From Microvelia longipes (Eukaryota; Arthropoda; Insecta; Hemiptera; Veliidae): 64,000 nucleotides of DNA. The DNA lies in the NCBI GenBank assembly GCA_018340805.1, contig JACMZG010000008.1:26401119-26465118 (forward strand). Direction: 5' to 3'. Positions 1 through 11,811 of the stretch are shown here, one piece after another. The notes beneath the pieces were generated by a model. That model made no database searches. It was not told the origin of the DNA and saw nothing but the letters and a program-made list of their open reading frames with translations. Position numbers and translations under genes: made by a program. Numbering within the stretch: the stretch's first letter is position 1; each line of letters begins with the position of its first letter.

Positions 1-1808
1 TTTAATAAAGCAAATATATGCCACTTATAATTAGTGTATCAAATTGAGCTTTTGAGGGTCAATATGTAGGTTGAACTGAATAATTATTAACATGGCTTTC
101 TGCACGGTATGTATGAGTCCCCCTTAACCAAAGTCGAACTGAATCCTAGTACAGGCACCCAGCACACATATAAATAAAGAGTCGGATATAACATTGTATA
201 AGATGCGCCTCTGACTTACGCACATGTTCGTTGATTGATGAATTTTTTATGAAATGTTTTTTTATTGATTAATAAAAAATAAAATAAAATAGATATGTTA
301 TTATTATTTTTTTTTTTAAGTTACCAACTCATTTAATCAAAGGTATCAATTGCCTAGAGTCCCTGAAGCCCTTAACTTCTAACTTTTAAGTCATGAGAAA
401 ATTAAAAATAATAGTTTAGGTGTATACTAAGCTTAATTTACTGAAATCTTCTTTTAGTTCGGTTCTGTGGGTTTTAAATACAATAAAAAAAATCTGTAAA
501 AATACAATCAAATTCATATTGTGATATAAAATCTTTAATCCCCAATGTACAGTATGTCCACTCCACTCTGTGTTCTTGATTTAATTTTCACAAATTTTTT
601 AAAAAACTGTACCATGATCCTTTCAAAAAGGACACTTTTTCATAAAGTGGTCAAGAATGAACAAGGTGTAATTTTGATAATTCAATAAAATGCTGATTTT
701 TATAAAAATTTCGCCTAAGGAAAATAAAAAAAAAATGCAAAAAAAAGTACCATAATAATGATTTGACCCATATTTGACCATAATAATGATTTTTTTAAGG
801 TCATAAAATAATATTATTAGTAATGAAATGAATAGTAACTTATTCATTTTAAATGGGAGAAAATTATCGACTGGGTGGGGCCTAAAATAGTATAGTATAT
901 AATCAATTTCCCTAGCTAAAATTTAACTTAATTATTCCAAAGTAAATATTAGGCGGTAATTAAGTGTCTTATCCTAAAGCAAACACCCTCAGTAGCAGGT
1001 TTAGCTCTAAACCTACTCTAAACAAGTGTGAAAATCTCCAAGTCATCAAACATTAATTTCTTAACTAGGATTTATGAACTTGCAGCCTTGCGTTATCTTT
1101 TTAGCTAAATATTTATGAAGATTAAGGCTCTTAAAGGAAATTAGCATAGCTTAACAATGGAAGCAGACTTTGCCCCCGCCTGTCGGTGGCATTGTTTACT
1201 AAGCCCACGTGGGGCCGTACTTAATTACAGGCATGAATTCACACAATGTATACCATTTACTTTATGCTTATAAATTAAATAAATTAACTTGTCTACAACT
1301 ATTCCTTTAATTATGTTAGAGCTCGTGTCATAGTAGAATAGGAAATCAATGTCAATTGATTTAAAAGCTTCCATCAGTTTCTTTAAAAGCTAATTAGGTT
1401 TCAATAATACAAAACTATTGTCATCCTTCCGAAATCAGCTTTGCAAAACTTTGTGCTCGTTCAAAGCTTAGATCATGTTGATTTTGATTTATAATTTTAT
1501 TTATTTTTTCGTACATATTTTGTAAATCTATTGTGTTTCCACAAAAAATTGGACACCGAGATTTTATAACATCTTATAGAACAAGCTGCCAATTATGGAA
1601 CTAGGCTTCTGTTTGTATAGGCTTTCCTTTGTAGAATGTTATGTTAGCGTTTAAGCTAGCTTGTTTAATAGAATTAATGTAAATATCTTAAGAACTTGTG
1701 CTGCTATCCACAGATGTGTAGCAATGCAGTAGTATTTCTATACAGGTTAAAATGTAATTTCTCATCTAATTTTCCTAAACATACTTAATTTATCTAAATT
1801 TGTTTTAG
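1..1808. other. Upstream intron sequence, no gene recognised
   Basis: AT-rich non-coding sequence ending in a polypyrimidine-type acceptor (TTTGTTTTAG) at 1799-1808. I infer it is the intron before the first visible exon. The longest minus-strand open stretch (623-847) is low-complexity and Phe/Ile/Leu-rich, with no recognisable motif. A small GC-richer patch at about 1155-1240 stands out from its surroundings but shows no convincing exon. Confidence 0.5.
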
Positions 1809-2107
1809 ATGAAGTCGGATGTGGAGATGTTGAGCTGACAGTAGGAGAATACCGGGCGCTGACAGGCGAGCTACAAGTCGGCATACGAGGTCCTGCAGCT
1901 CGCCTTGTCGATGCCCGTCTGCAACTTCTAGAACGTTACATAGAGGGAGGTCCCTGGATCACCATATACACCATAGCATTCCCCGAGAGGTTTAATGCAC
2001 CGCCTCAAGCTACAGCGAATCTCAAGATGAGCTTTCCCTGTGGATACGTGTCTCGAGGAGGTCGATATGCAGTTCTACTTAATACTACATCACCTCACAG
2101 TGTACAG
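1809..2107 (+). CDS. Host gene internal exon A (extracellular protein, possibly THSD1-like)
   Basis: This is a 299-nt exon: two bases completing a phase-1 codon, then 99 codons. The translation runs from about DEVGCGDVELTVGEYRAL to LLNTTSPHSVQ without stops. Codon use is GC-richer than the flanking AT-rich DNA, which marks it as coding. The acceptor is TTTGTTTTAG; the donor is CAG|GCAAGT, a consensus GC-type donor. It reads as a beta-rich extracellular module with two cysteines (GCG and FPCG) and an N-glycosylation sequon (NTT) near the end. There is no signal peptide or membrane segment in this piece. It joins in phase 0 to the exon at 17703. From memory, the spacing of LKMSFPC..GRYAVLLN resembles the N-terminal ectodomain of vertebrate THSD1, but this is unverified. 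The exon-intron structure is well supported; the family name is a hypothesis. Confidence 0.82.
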
Positions 2108-5100
2108 GCAAGTATCAAACCACATTATAACCTCCTTGATAATTAACTACTTTTATCTGAGATATTTTGTCGTGTAGAGTTCTAATAATTTATCTTTCAC
2201 TTGATTCTTGTTTAAAACAAAATTAGATTTTAATTAAAAAATATCTCAACTAAATAAGAAAAACTTAAAATGAATTGATAATTAGTGAATCAATTACTTA
2301 AAAAACTAAATCAATTTTAAATGAAAACTAAAGAATTCAGACAACACCGTGGATAAAAGGTAGATTTATTATTATTAATATCAAGCTAAATTTGCTATCT
2401 GGAACAATATTATGATCGTTTAGGAAGTTTATTGAAGTAACTTCATTCTAAAAATCGTATATAAGACAGAAAAATTTGCTAAAATTGAATAAATAATTTC
2501 TTATTTCACCAAATTAAAACGTGAAATACAAATAATTTTTAAAATTTTTTGCTAGATTAAATTATTGTTTAAACATTGGTCATTCAGGTATCTTATATAT
2601 AAATAAAAGTCAAACAAAAAAACTGATATAATAATAATAAGTCAAAATAATAAAAATTAAAATAAAAAACTGATAATTATTTTCAAATCAAGTTCAAAGC
2701 ATGTAATTAAATAGTCTGAATTTTACTTACATAATATGCTTCAATTTTAAACTTGAATATACCTTGGTTTAACATCTGAAGAGAATCTATTAAATATTTT
2801 TGGTTCTCTACAACAGGGTATCTGTGTACTGCTACAACATAATGGTTTTAAACATAGCATGTACTTATTTCTGACCTTCTAGTCCTGTAAATATTTTCTT
2901 CTTGAAGGAAACTATTTAAGTTACTGAATATTTAAGTATTGACTAAAGAATGAAACAAGTAATTCAGAGGCAAAACATCCAACTCTTTACAGATATCTTT
3001 AGAGGAATAAATTATCTGGGGGCAAGTCTGCCGGTCACTGCTTATCATCCTTTATGAGAAGCAAAAAACGGCTGAAAGAAAGGCTGTTTTGTACCCGTTT
3101 GTAACTTTTTTTTAGAATATTATAAAAGGTATAATTGTTTTCAGCTTAAAGATAATGAGTTGACCATCCTTTAAAAGATCTTTTCTTTACATCCTTTGTT
3201 TATTAGATATGAAGCCTTAAAGTTGGTTCACTCATTCACTCACTATAATTCTTGGGCTGTTTCAGCAATCGAAGACTAGACTTTTTAAATTCGGTTTATA
3301 GATAAAGCTTATTTTGCATATAATGTAATTATTATAAAAATTTTTAGTTACTTATATTTAATACGTATTATTACAGACGTTAAGTTAATAAAAACTGCTA
3401 GCTACTAGCGCCACCTATAAGAGAACTATAATCAACTATGAATATATTGTTTCCCCCTTCTATTCTAAAGATACAAAAGCAATGAATTATGATTAATTTA
3501 AACCAAGCAGTGAACATAATTACATCTGTTAACCGATGATAAATTTGCTTAATTTATACATAACTTGTAATTACTTTTACAAAATATGTTTGACTCAAAT
3601 TATTACGATCCAAACACATTTATGTACTAGATAATAAATCTAAATAGAACTGTTCATTTTTGTAAAGCTAAAATTTATCAAATGTATTCTGCTACTGTTA
3701 TCACTTAATCTTAGAAAAGTAACTCGATAAGAAATTATTTCAGTATTAATTCAGCACGAAAGAAAAATACTCTTACACAGTTATTCCGTAAAGTTTGAAT
3801 AAGCAACATAGTATCGATCTTTTCTTTGTTATGTAAAAATGTTCCAATCAATGCTAAAATATTTTTTTTACTTAATTTATTCTGCTTTATTTATATGTCT
3901 AAATCTTTTTGATTTACTTGATAAAATATTCCTGTTATTTTAATATTTTACTGTATTTTTTCTGTTTATTTTACCTTTTGCTCTGATTTTTTTTCTTTTT
4001 GATGACTGAAAATGTAATCCAATATTCATATTTTCTGCTCCTTTACTATTTATCTTTTCTTTCTTTTCCATATCTTCTGGCATAGGCATATAATAGCTAT
4101 TTCTGAAACATAGATTTGCCTAAATCATCCAATCCATGACGCTTTTAGTCATTTCTAAATGATTTTATTTCCTGTTCTATGTATTTCGTTATATAATTGT
4201 TTCATAGTTATATTTAATCCATTGTAAAATATTTGTACGTTGGCCCATCCAGAAAGTTGTTTTTTACTATATTTTTTTGTTTTCTTTTTTTTGTCAATAA
4301 TTATTTTTTATAAACTAACTTCATATTATAATACCGTATATTTTTATATATGACGTTTTTCATTGCTGAGATCCGACGTGTCGTGCTATCACACTGCCGC
4401 TGTCTTCGTATCTTGCTGTGACAACGGTAAAAATGCTTATTTGTGTACCCGTTATGTATTTTTGTTCTTCAAAGTCGAAAAACTTCTTTTGATCTATCAT
4501 ATTTTTACTCAGCTCTATAGCTTTTTATCATAAATTGTCAATTCAAACCAAATTCAAAACATTATTAAAACAATGTTATACTTGTAAAATGGATAAAGCA
4601 ATTGCTTTTTTATTCTTGAGCCCTTGAAGTTGAAGATTGGCGGAAATCATCTCCCATTTCCTTTCTTGAAAATCTTTTCCAGATATTGGAAGCAATAAGG
4701 CGAAGTTATCAACTTTTTCGAATATAAAAGGTATAAAATATCAAATTTTTTGTACGTCATAAAGTAAAAATATTTGATATCAAAGAGATCCGAGGTAATC
4801 TGTAAAAGTTTTAAGTTGGTTGCTTTATCTTAAGATTGGTCCTAAAGGAAAACGTCCTGAAGAGACGTCGATGATTGCTTTTCCACCTTCTTGAACCCTC
4901 ATAACATCAACTTACAAGAAGAAAAAACTAAAAACAAAATTCAGATCACGTTTATCTCTGATTAGTTTCATTTTTAATCTTTTACAGCTTTATTTTCTTT
5001 TATTATTATAATGAAGTAATTTATATATTTTCTCCTTTTTAAAGCCACTGTTTTATATTAAATCTTTCTCTATTTTATTATTATTTGATTGAACGTGATT

Positions 5101-5504
5101 TAAATCATATATAAGTCTATTATTTTCATCTATTTTCTTCTTTAGCGAAGTAGTAGTTATAATAAAATTTTTATTCTATTCCATCATTTTAAAAGAAATA
5201 GCTCGATGATGGAGCTAATGTTTCGTAAGATAACCTTTCTAGTACCAATTTTTAATCCCGGAAAATATGTTGGTATTTATGTCTTGTTGAAAAAACTCTT
5301 TACAGCTTGCTTAGTAATTGTTAATAGGTTTTATAAAGTATTTAAAAATCATTAGCTTGACATGACCATAAGAGCATACTTCGTTAAATAACAATCATTA
5401 TTTTTTTTTAAAAATTCCCATAAATCTATACACACACACACACTCTTGAAGACCCCTGCAGACAAGATCAACTGTTTAAAACATTTTAAGGTCTATGTTG
5501 TGTA

Positions 5505-5608
<104 letters not shown>

Positions 5609-6406
5609 TTAATATATGTATATATATAATATATGCCTTTCTTCTACTATCTATTTATTTTAAAAGAATGATAAAATGTATTATATTAGAATTTTATTAG
5701 CTCATCTATTTTATTCTCATCAGTAAATTTTTAATCACCCGTAAAGATTTTCTTCTTTCTTTTTTCTTGTTTGGAAAAAAGTTGTTACTATAATAGAGTT
5801 GGTACTGAGCCACTCGGCGAGTCAATTTGGCATAACTCTGAATCGTGCAAAAAAGGCAGAGTAGAAAATTCCTGCTAACTTCACGGCTCAAGTACTCGAA
5901 AATGTCTTAAGTCTAATTACTTTCGCTCGACTTGATTGTATAGACATTGTTGTTTCTTTAACCCTTGAGGCGTTTCTCTAACACTTACCACCATCTTCTT
6001 ATACTATCATTACATATTATAGACTTTGATATCATAACATTTCCCTTTTAAACAGAATTCCTAAGATAAGACGCTCGGAGGCAAAATTACCAAGTTTACT
6101 TTAGGCACGTTTCCTCGAATTCTTACATGTCCTCTAATTATCATTGTTATTGACTTTAGATTATAAGACTAATTATTATGGAATGTTTATGTATATTTTC
6201 TTATGGAACTTTGACTATTACTTGAGAAAGAGAGAGATACTATATTTTTCCCTAAGTATACTTATCTTTAACTTAATTTTAATAAAGTATTTTAAAGGTT
6301 ATTAACTTTTTTCAGTTTACTATTATTAATTAGATCAAAACATTCCAAGAGTTTTAAAACTATAAAACTGACTTATGTTTGCTGTTTTGTTATGTTTTAA
6401 TGTAAG

Positions 6407-6565
6407 ATGGATTTACAATTCTCCAGTAGCGATGCGTTCTTCCCTTGCGTGCGTATCGGTCATTGCGATACGGAAAGTGGTGGTTCTACAATAGGTAACG
6501 CTACGACCACAAGCGACGCTAACACCGGTCCCTCAGCGTACTCAAGTTTCGAAATTTGGAAATAA
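6407..6565 (+). other. Unassigned 52-codon ORF with overlapping poly(A) signal
   Basis: An ATG at 6407 opens a 52-codon frame (MDLQFSSSDAFFPC... to ...SSFEIWK) in a patch clearly GC-richer than its surroundings. An AATAAA hexamer (6561-6566) overlaps the TAA stop. A possible 3' splice site (CTCCAG) lies just inside the start. If spliced from exon A in phase 0, however, the first codon would be TAG, so it would not extend the host frame. It could be an alternative terminal exon, the 3' end of an inserted cDNA, or chance. I do not recognise the peptide. The LINE sits about 45 bp downstream. Confidence 0.2.
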
Positions 6566-6580
6566 AAAATATTTTGTGAA

Positions 6581-6610
6581 TACAACCTTTATTTTAATTA
6601 ATTGCATTTC
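6581..6610. repeat. Target-site duplication, left copy
   Basis: This 30-nt sequence starts TACAACCTTTATTTTAATTA and ends ATTGCATTTC. It recurs at 14399-14427 with a single T fewer in the T run. The pair brackets the LINE exactly, with the LINE poly(A), read as poly(T), abutting this copy. Confidence 0.93.
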
Positions 6611-6627
6611 TTTTTTTTTTTTTTTTT

Positions 6628-8134
6628 GTTCGGAAGGTCAAAAAAAAGAAAAAAGCTTTATGCCGCCAGAGTGTGGGGAGTGCTAGACTAATTCCCACTA
6701 CCACTAGGAAATTGCCAGCTTACCCCGTCACTAATTCACAAAAACTGCGTGTCTGCTGCCGTCGCAGAGACCGCTGACTGGGTAGACCAGTCAGAGGCCG
6801 CCAAATTGGCCGCCTCAAAAAAAGACCTTTAACCTAGATGCTGACCCCACAGTTGACAGGAGCATTAGCATCAGTCCCTACGGTCCTCAGCTCCGACACT
6901 TCACCAGCTGTGAATCTGGTGGGTGTGGAGACTGAGCCGAATCTGAACCCCCCAATACCTCTAAACCTGCTGCTCCAGTCAGCTAGGTAGAAGCCGAAGA
7001 TCCGACGATGTTGGTTGCTGAGGTTCATGGTGTTTGGATGGCGGAGATGTGTACTCAAGAGTGATCCAAAGGCCATCGAAACCCAAAGAAGAGCGACACC
7101 CCAAGAGGAGACCGCCCTCACAGGGAACCCCAAGGCCAATCGATTCGCCTAAGGTTCTAGGTCCTGCCACCTCCGATAGTGGAAGAAACCTCGACCCAGA
7201 GGCTCCTCGACGGCCGCAGGATCCAGCGAGGGCCAGGAAACCCCCCGACGCAGCACCCAACCCAAGCACCGAGGACCCCTTCACACTAAAGAGCACTCCA
7301 GCAGTTGAATCTTCTGGGTGGTTGTCTTCCATAACTATCCTCGATGACTTAGGTCCAACAAAGTTCTGACTAAGTCAGCCCTGTAACCAGGCCTAGCACT
7401 GACTAGCCTATCCTCCTATCTGGACTGCGCTCCCTTATTACAGGACGAGTCAGACCTCGGGTTTAACAAATGACCGGGACTAACCCTGACGCAGCCCAGC
7501 CCTGCAAGCAGGCCTAACACTAACTAACCTAAATCACTAACACCTAATATCACAGAAATATCACATAAACCACCACCGCCTCCGCAGAGGGTCACCAGAG
7601 CCGGTTGGAACATACTGCCGGAATAGTGGTTCGGTGGTCGGTTCCTATCTTAACTATCTAGACCTATCTGTTAAATAAATACCTAATCCTAGTTAAAACT
7701 TATTTACATTACCTAGCCTAATATCACAAATGTCTAGGACAACAGCCATCCAGTTGGAACAAATTGCCGGGGCTGTTGCCAGTAGACCTGAAACTAACTA
7801 AATCTAACTATCACAGATTTGGGCAGTAGTTCCTCCAGCTATGCTGTGGGCGCCCACCCGGTTTTAACATATTGCCGAGGTAAGCATTAACTACTACCCC
7901 CTTATCTAAACTAACTAAACCTAGGTAGATCACAGACTGAGCTATCTAAACTAACTAACCTAATTATAAACCGAGTGTCGCATCCCCTCGACCAGCGACG
8001 GGAGCCTACTCACTAACCGGTTTTAACAAATTGCCGGAGTGAGCAGTTACGACAAACGGTGAACAGACCTAATAATTTAAACCGAAACCTAACTTAACCT
8101 ACTTCAAAATTCCTCGCTAAATACTTTGTTGGAC
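6628..8134 (-). other. LINE 3' UTR with degenerate CCGG-hairpin repeats
   Basis: This is the non-coding 3' region of the LINE. Five related blocks read on the plus strand as CCGGTTTTAACAAATTGCCGG or close variants. They lie at about 7458, 7601, 7750, 7859 and 8017, spaced 109-158 bp. Each can fold as a short hairpin (CCGG against CCGG). They are separated by stretches rich in CTAACTAACCTAA. Known LINE reverse transcriptases often recognise 3' UTR structure. A role here, or simple internal tandem duplication, is inference. Open frames across 6834-7369 on both strands look like chance ORFs in GC-rich UTR. Confidence 0.7.
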
Positions 8135-9166
8135 CTAAACTGCTTCGTAGATTCCTGCTCTACGCAGGAAGGTGAGAACTGAGTCTCGATGAGAATCCTC
8201 GGAGAGGGCGACTGCCGCACTCGCCGGTGCGCCGCACATCGTCCTCAACTCTGCCAGTGCATCACACTCCTCAAAGATGTGAAGCACTGTTAGCGTTGCT
8301 CTGTTGCAAAATCGGCATCGAGGGGCACGCTGGTTGGTTAAGAGGTGCCCGTGCGTCATTTGCGAATGTCCTAGACGCAAACGCGTTAGCACGACACTGT
8401 CTCTTCTTGATTTGGACAGTGCCGTGATCTTTTCTCTAGCGTTTCTTTTAATCCTTGATAGTAAGGTGAAAGGCGGTCCCACGAGCCTTGCCACGCACGC
8501 CAGACTGCGTTTTTTTGCAGCAGTTTTAGCGTCGCCGAGTCGAACGGAACCGTCCTCCACCATCCTGGCTGATGACGCACGCTTAGCAGCTTGATCCGCT
8601 GCTTCATTGCCAGCGATGCCGACATGCCCCGGTACCCATATCAAGACCACGTGTCTAGATGAATTTTTGAGAGCAGACACGTGGTCATAAATCCTGCTAA
8701 TAATCGGATCATCGCTAAATTTGTCTTTTATTGCTTGGAGGGACGATAAGGAGTCTGTACATATTACAATGTTTTCTTCAAAGTTCTCCTCCAAGCAATA
8801 GGCAAGGGTCTTCTCTAAGGCTTTCAATTCAGCGGTATACACTCCCGCACGTGGAGATAGCGTCCATGATTTATTCTCAAGGGAGGAGTGCATACCGCAG
8901 CCTGTTCCTTCTTCTGTCTTGCTACCATCTGTGTAGAAGACCCTTCTTCCTGGGTACCAGGCGAGAGTCCTCAACAGTCCTTGCTTGTACTCCTCGGGAA
9001 GTGTAGTTTCCCGAGGTAGGCTCGCGAGACGGGTGGACATCCCTATATTAGGCCTCTTCCACGGCGGTGTGTCGGGAATAGCCCACCCTAGCACTTCATC
9101 TTCTTCAGCTCCAATATTCAGTCGTATCTCGCGAGCCCTGACTGTCTGGTTCTCGTAGACAGCCAT
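8135..9166 (-). pseudogene. LINE ORF2 C-terminal part: RNase H and terminal zinc finger
   Basis: A 343-codon frame holding the end of ORF2. RNase HI signatures are visible: FYTDGS (Asp80), AELKALE (Glu113), CTDSLSSL (Asp138), and NEAADQAAK (Asp191) just after VPGHVGIAG. Together they give the D-E-D-D set, so the catalytic residues appear present. A CRFC...H...C cluster near residues 285-303 matches the C-terminal CCHC finger common in I/Jockey-type ORF2. It is in a different frame from the RT part. The two overlap at 9118-9166, and homology passes from one frame to the other around GAATGGCTGTC, consistent with one missing base. It is therefore the continuation of ORF2, not a separate gene. 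Confidence 0.92.
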
Positions 9167-11811
9167 TCATACTCTGGGCGAATGGCTCCTTCACCAAAAA
9201 ATTCATCACTCAGAAAGTGGCCTGTTTTTGCTTTGACTGCCTCTAAGTAGGACAGAGTCATCTGCTCTCGGCGGTGTTGCATCGGTAGAACGCCAGCTTC
9301 TACATAGAGAGAGCTAACGTTAGTTGTTGGGTAGGCGCCGAGAGCTATTCGTAGTCCTAGATTGAAGACTCTGTCTAGAGGCAGTAGCCACGACTTTCTA
9401 GCAGACCCATAGACGCAGCTGCCGTAGTCCATCTTGGAGCGGACCAAAGCACAGAGGATGCGTACTAAGGTTGTACGGTCCGCTCCCCAGCGAAGATGGG
9501 CAAGGACCTTTATCAAGTTGACATCTCTCTTGCAACGCCTGACGAGTTCTGATATATGATGCCTCCATCTTAGCTTCGCATCAAATATCAGTCCAAGGAA
9601 GCGAGTTGTCTCAACGTAGTCTAGACGAACCCCATTCAAGAACAGCTCTGGAGCAGCGTGTTCCTTCCGCAAGCGGCAGAAGTGTACACATACAGTCTTT
9701 GTCGGAGAGAAGGTGAATCCAAGTCTCTCCGCTCTTTCAGCAATCCTATCAATAGCCGCTTGCAGAATCTCTCTGATATCCTCTTCTCGAGCCCCTGCAA
9801 CGAAGATGCCAAGGTCGTCTGAGTACTGCGACGCCTTGACTCGAGGTGAAAGATCTGTTGCCAGATCGTTAGCAGCGACTGAGAAGAGAGTAGCGCTGAG
9901 AACGGAACCTTGTGGCGTTCCGTTCTCCTGATCTTCAAGGTCAGAAAGTATAGCACCTATCCTGACCCTAAATACTCTGCTGTCTAGAAAGCCAATGATG
10001 AACGCTAGCAGCTTGCCTTTGATGCCCCAGTTGAATAGCTTTTTGATAATATGATGTTTCCAGGCAGTGTCAAACGCTTTCTGTAGATCAAAGAACACAC
10101 CTATCACGTGTTGCCTATTCAGGAAGGTATCCTGAATGTACTTTTCTAGGTGCGCCAATTGATCTACTGTGGAGTAATGTCTCCTGTACCCTGCCTGGCT
10201 TGGGGCTAGCAAGCCGTTCTTTTCTAAGTACCAATTAAGCCTGTAGTTGACTATGGATTCCATAACTTTTCCTAGACAGCTGGTCAGAGAGACTGGTCGA
10301 TAGCCATTTGGTGAGTTCTTGTCTTTGCCTTCCTTGGGGAGCGGCACTATGATCGCCTCCCTCCAGCTAGATGGGTACACACCAGTCCTCCAGATCTCGT
10401 TGTAAAGGTCTAGTAGATTTTTTTTGCCACTCTCCGGAAGGTTTTTAATAAAGACATACGGGATGTCATCCTTTCCGGGAGAGGTGTCTTTTGTCCGAGA
10501 GAGAGCTCGTCCTAACTCTTCTTTTGTTAGAGGCGAGTCTACTCCCTGATCCACAGCAAGATCTGGAGACAAAACTTCTCTTTCAGCTTCTCTTTTTCTA
10601 GCTTGGAATTCTTCTGAGAAGCCTGCCGTAGCCGAGGCGGCTGCGTAGTGTTTTGCTAGTACTGCAGCTACCTCGGCTTCACTGGTGTGCACCTGGCCAT
10701 CGACCACCAGAATGGGGTTGGGCGACGGGCGATGCTTCCCAGCGACGGCCTTGACTCGATTCCATACTTCTTTCGATGTAGTATCTTCATTCAGCGTCGA
10801 GACGTAGTCTGACCAAGATTTCTTTTTGGCTCTTCGTATCGTTCTACGCTCGATCGCTCTGAGTCTTTTGAATTCTCTAAAATTTTCATCCATTGGCCGT
10901 CGCTTGAATTTTCTCCATGCCTTCTTCTTAGCTTTGTTCGCCCGTCGACAGTCCTCGTTCCACCAGGGTACTGTGCGGCGCCTTCGGCCGCCTATCTTCC
11001 TGCGTGGAACGGACTCACTGGCGGCAGCACCTATGGCGTCATTAAAGTTGTTAATGTCGGTATGAACATCGCCAGTGAGGACTGGGGGGTTGAAACTCGC
11101 CCTAAAACCGTCCCAGTCAGCATTCTTGAGATCCCAAGTTTCTCTTGGGGGCGCTTGCTCAGCCGGATAATGATCACTCTGGTGTAGTTCGTCACAAGGT
11201 GTCCAGTCCAGAGTGACTGCGAGCGCTGGTGAGCAGAAGGTTAAATCTATAGACGATTCTGTACCTCTGCTTATCGTTACATGCGTAGCTGATCCATCGT
11301 TCAGTAGAACGAGGTTGCTCCTATCTACCACTTCTTCTACACGTCTCCCTGATGGGGACAAAGTTGCAGAACCCCACCAGGGATTATGAGCGTTGAAATC
11401 TCCCATCAGAATAACCGGGGGAGGTAGCTGTCGAATAAGATTCTCAAGCTGGGCCTCCGTCCAATTACCATCAGGGAGATATAGACTGCACAAAGTGGCG
11501 GTATACGGTGACTTTATCGACACCGCTACCGCCTGAAGATCTGTTACCAGTGGTATCTGCGTTGACGGGATGTTTGCTTTAATTATAAGAGCAACCCCGC
11601 CGTGCGCTCGCCCACGTTCAGCTATTACCGTATCTTTCCTATATATATTATAATCTCTTAACCGGTACTCTTGCAGTGGACTTAGCTTGGTCTCCTGTAT
11701 ACCCAGAGCGAACGGCGTCCTGTCCAGCAGGATCCGCCGAAGCTCCGGATAATGGCAACGGAGACCTTGCATATTCCACTGAACAATAGTATTTCTATTG
11801 TCCAGTGGCAT
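9118..11811 (-). pseudogene. LINE ORF2: APE endonuclease and reverse transcriptase
   Basis: An 897-codon frame from the ATG at 11811. Numbering here counts a GTG one codon upstream as residue 1. Residues about 8-220 are an AP-like endonuclease: WNMQGL, GIQETKL (Glu41), GDFNAHNPWWG (Asp139, Asn141) and SDHYPA (Asp216, His217). Residues about 480-720 are the reverse transcriptase: GYRPVSLTSCLGKV, FFDLQKAFD (first catalytic Asp), NGTPQGSVLS, and YSDD at 664-667. YSDD replaces the usual YADD. This protein would nick target DNA and copy its own RNA (target-primed reverse transcription). The frame terminates early at 9118, and RNase H continues in another frame, so this copy is disrupted by about one base. 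Its ATG overlaps the ORF1 stop as TGATG. Confidence 0.94.

Noticed and set aside
1155..1260. GC-richer patch with a 35-codon frame starting ATGGAAGCAGAC
   Set aside because: No splice pair, no recognisable motif, and the frame runs into AT-rich sequence. Insufficient support for an exon.
7034..7369. Overlapping open frames on both strands in the LINE 3' UTR
   Set aside because: Pro/Arg/Gly-rich translations on opposite strands of the same GC-rich DNA. No homology to LINE proteins, and located after RNase H.
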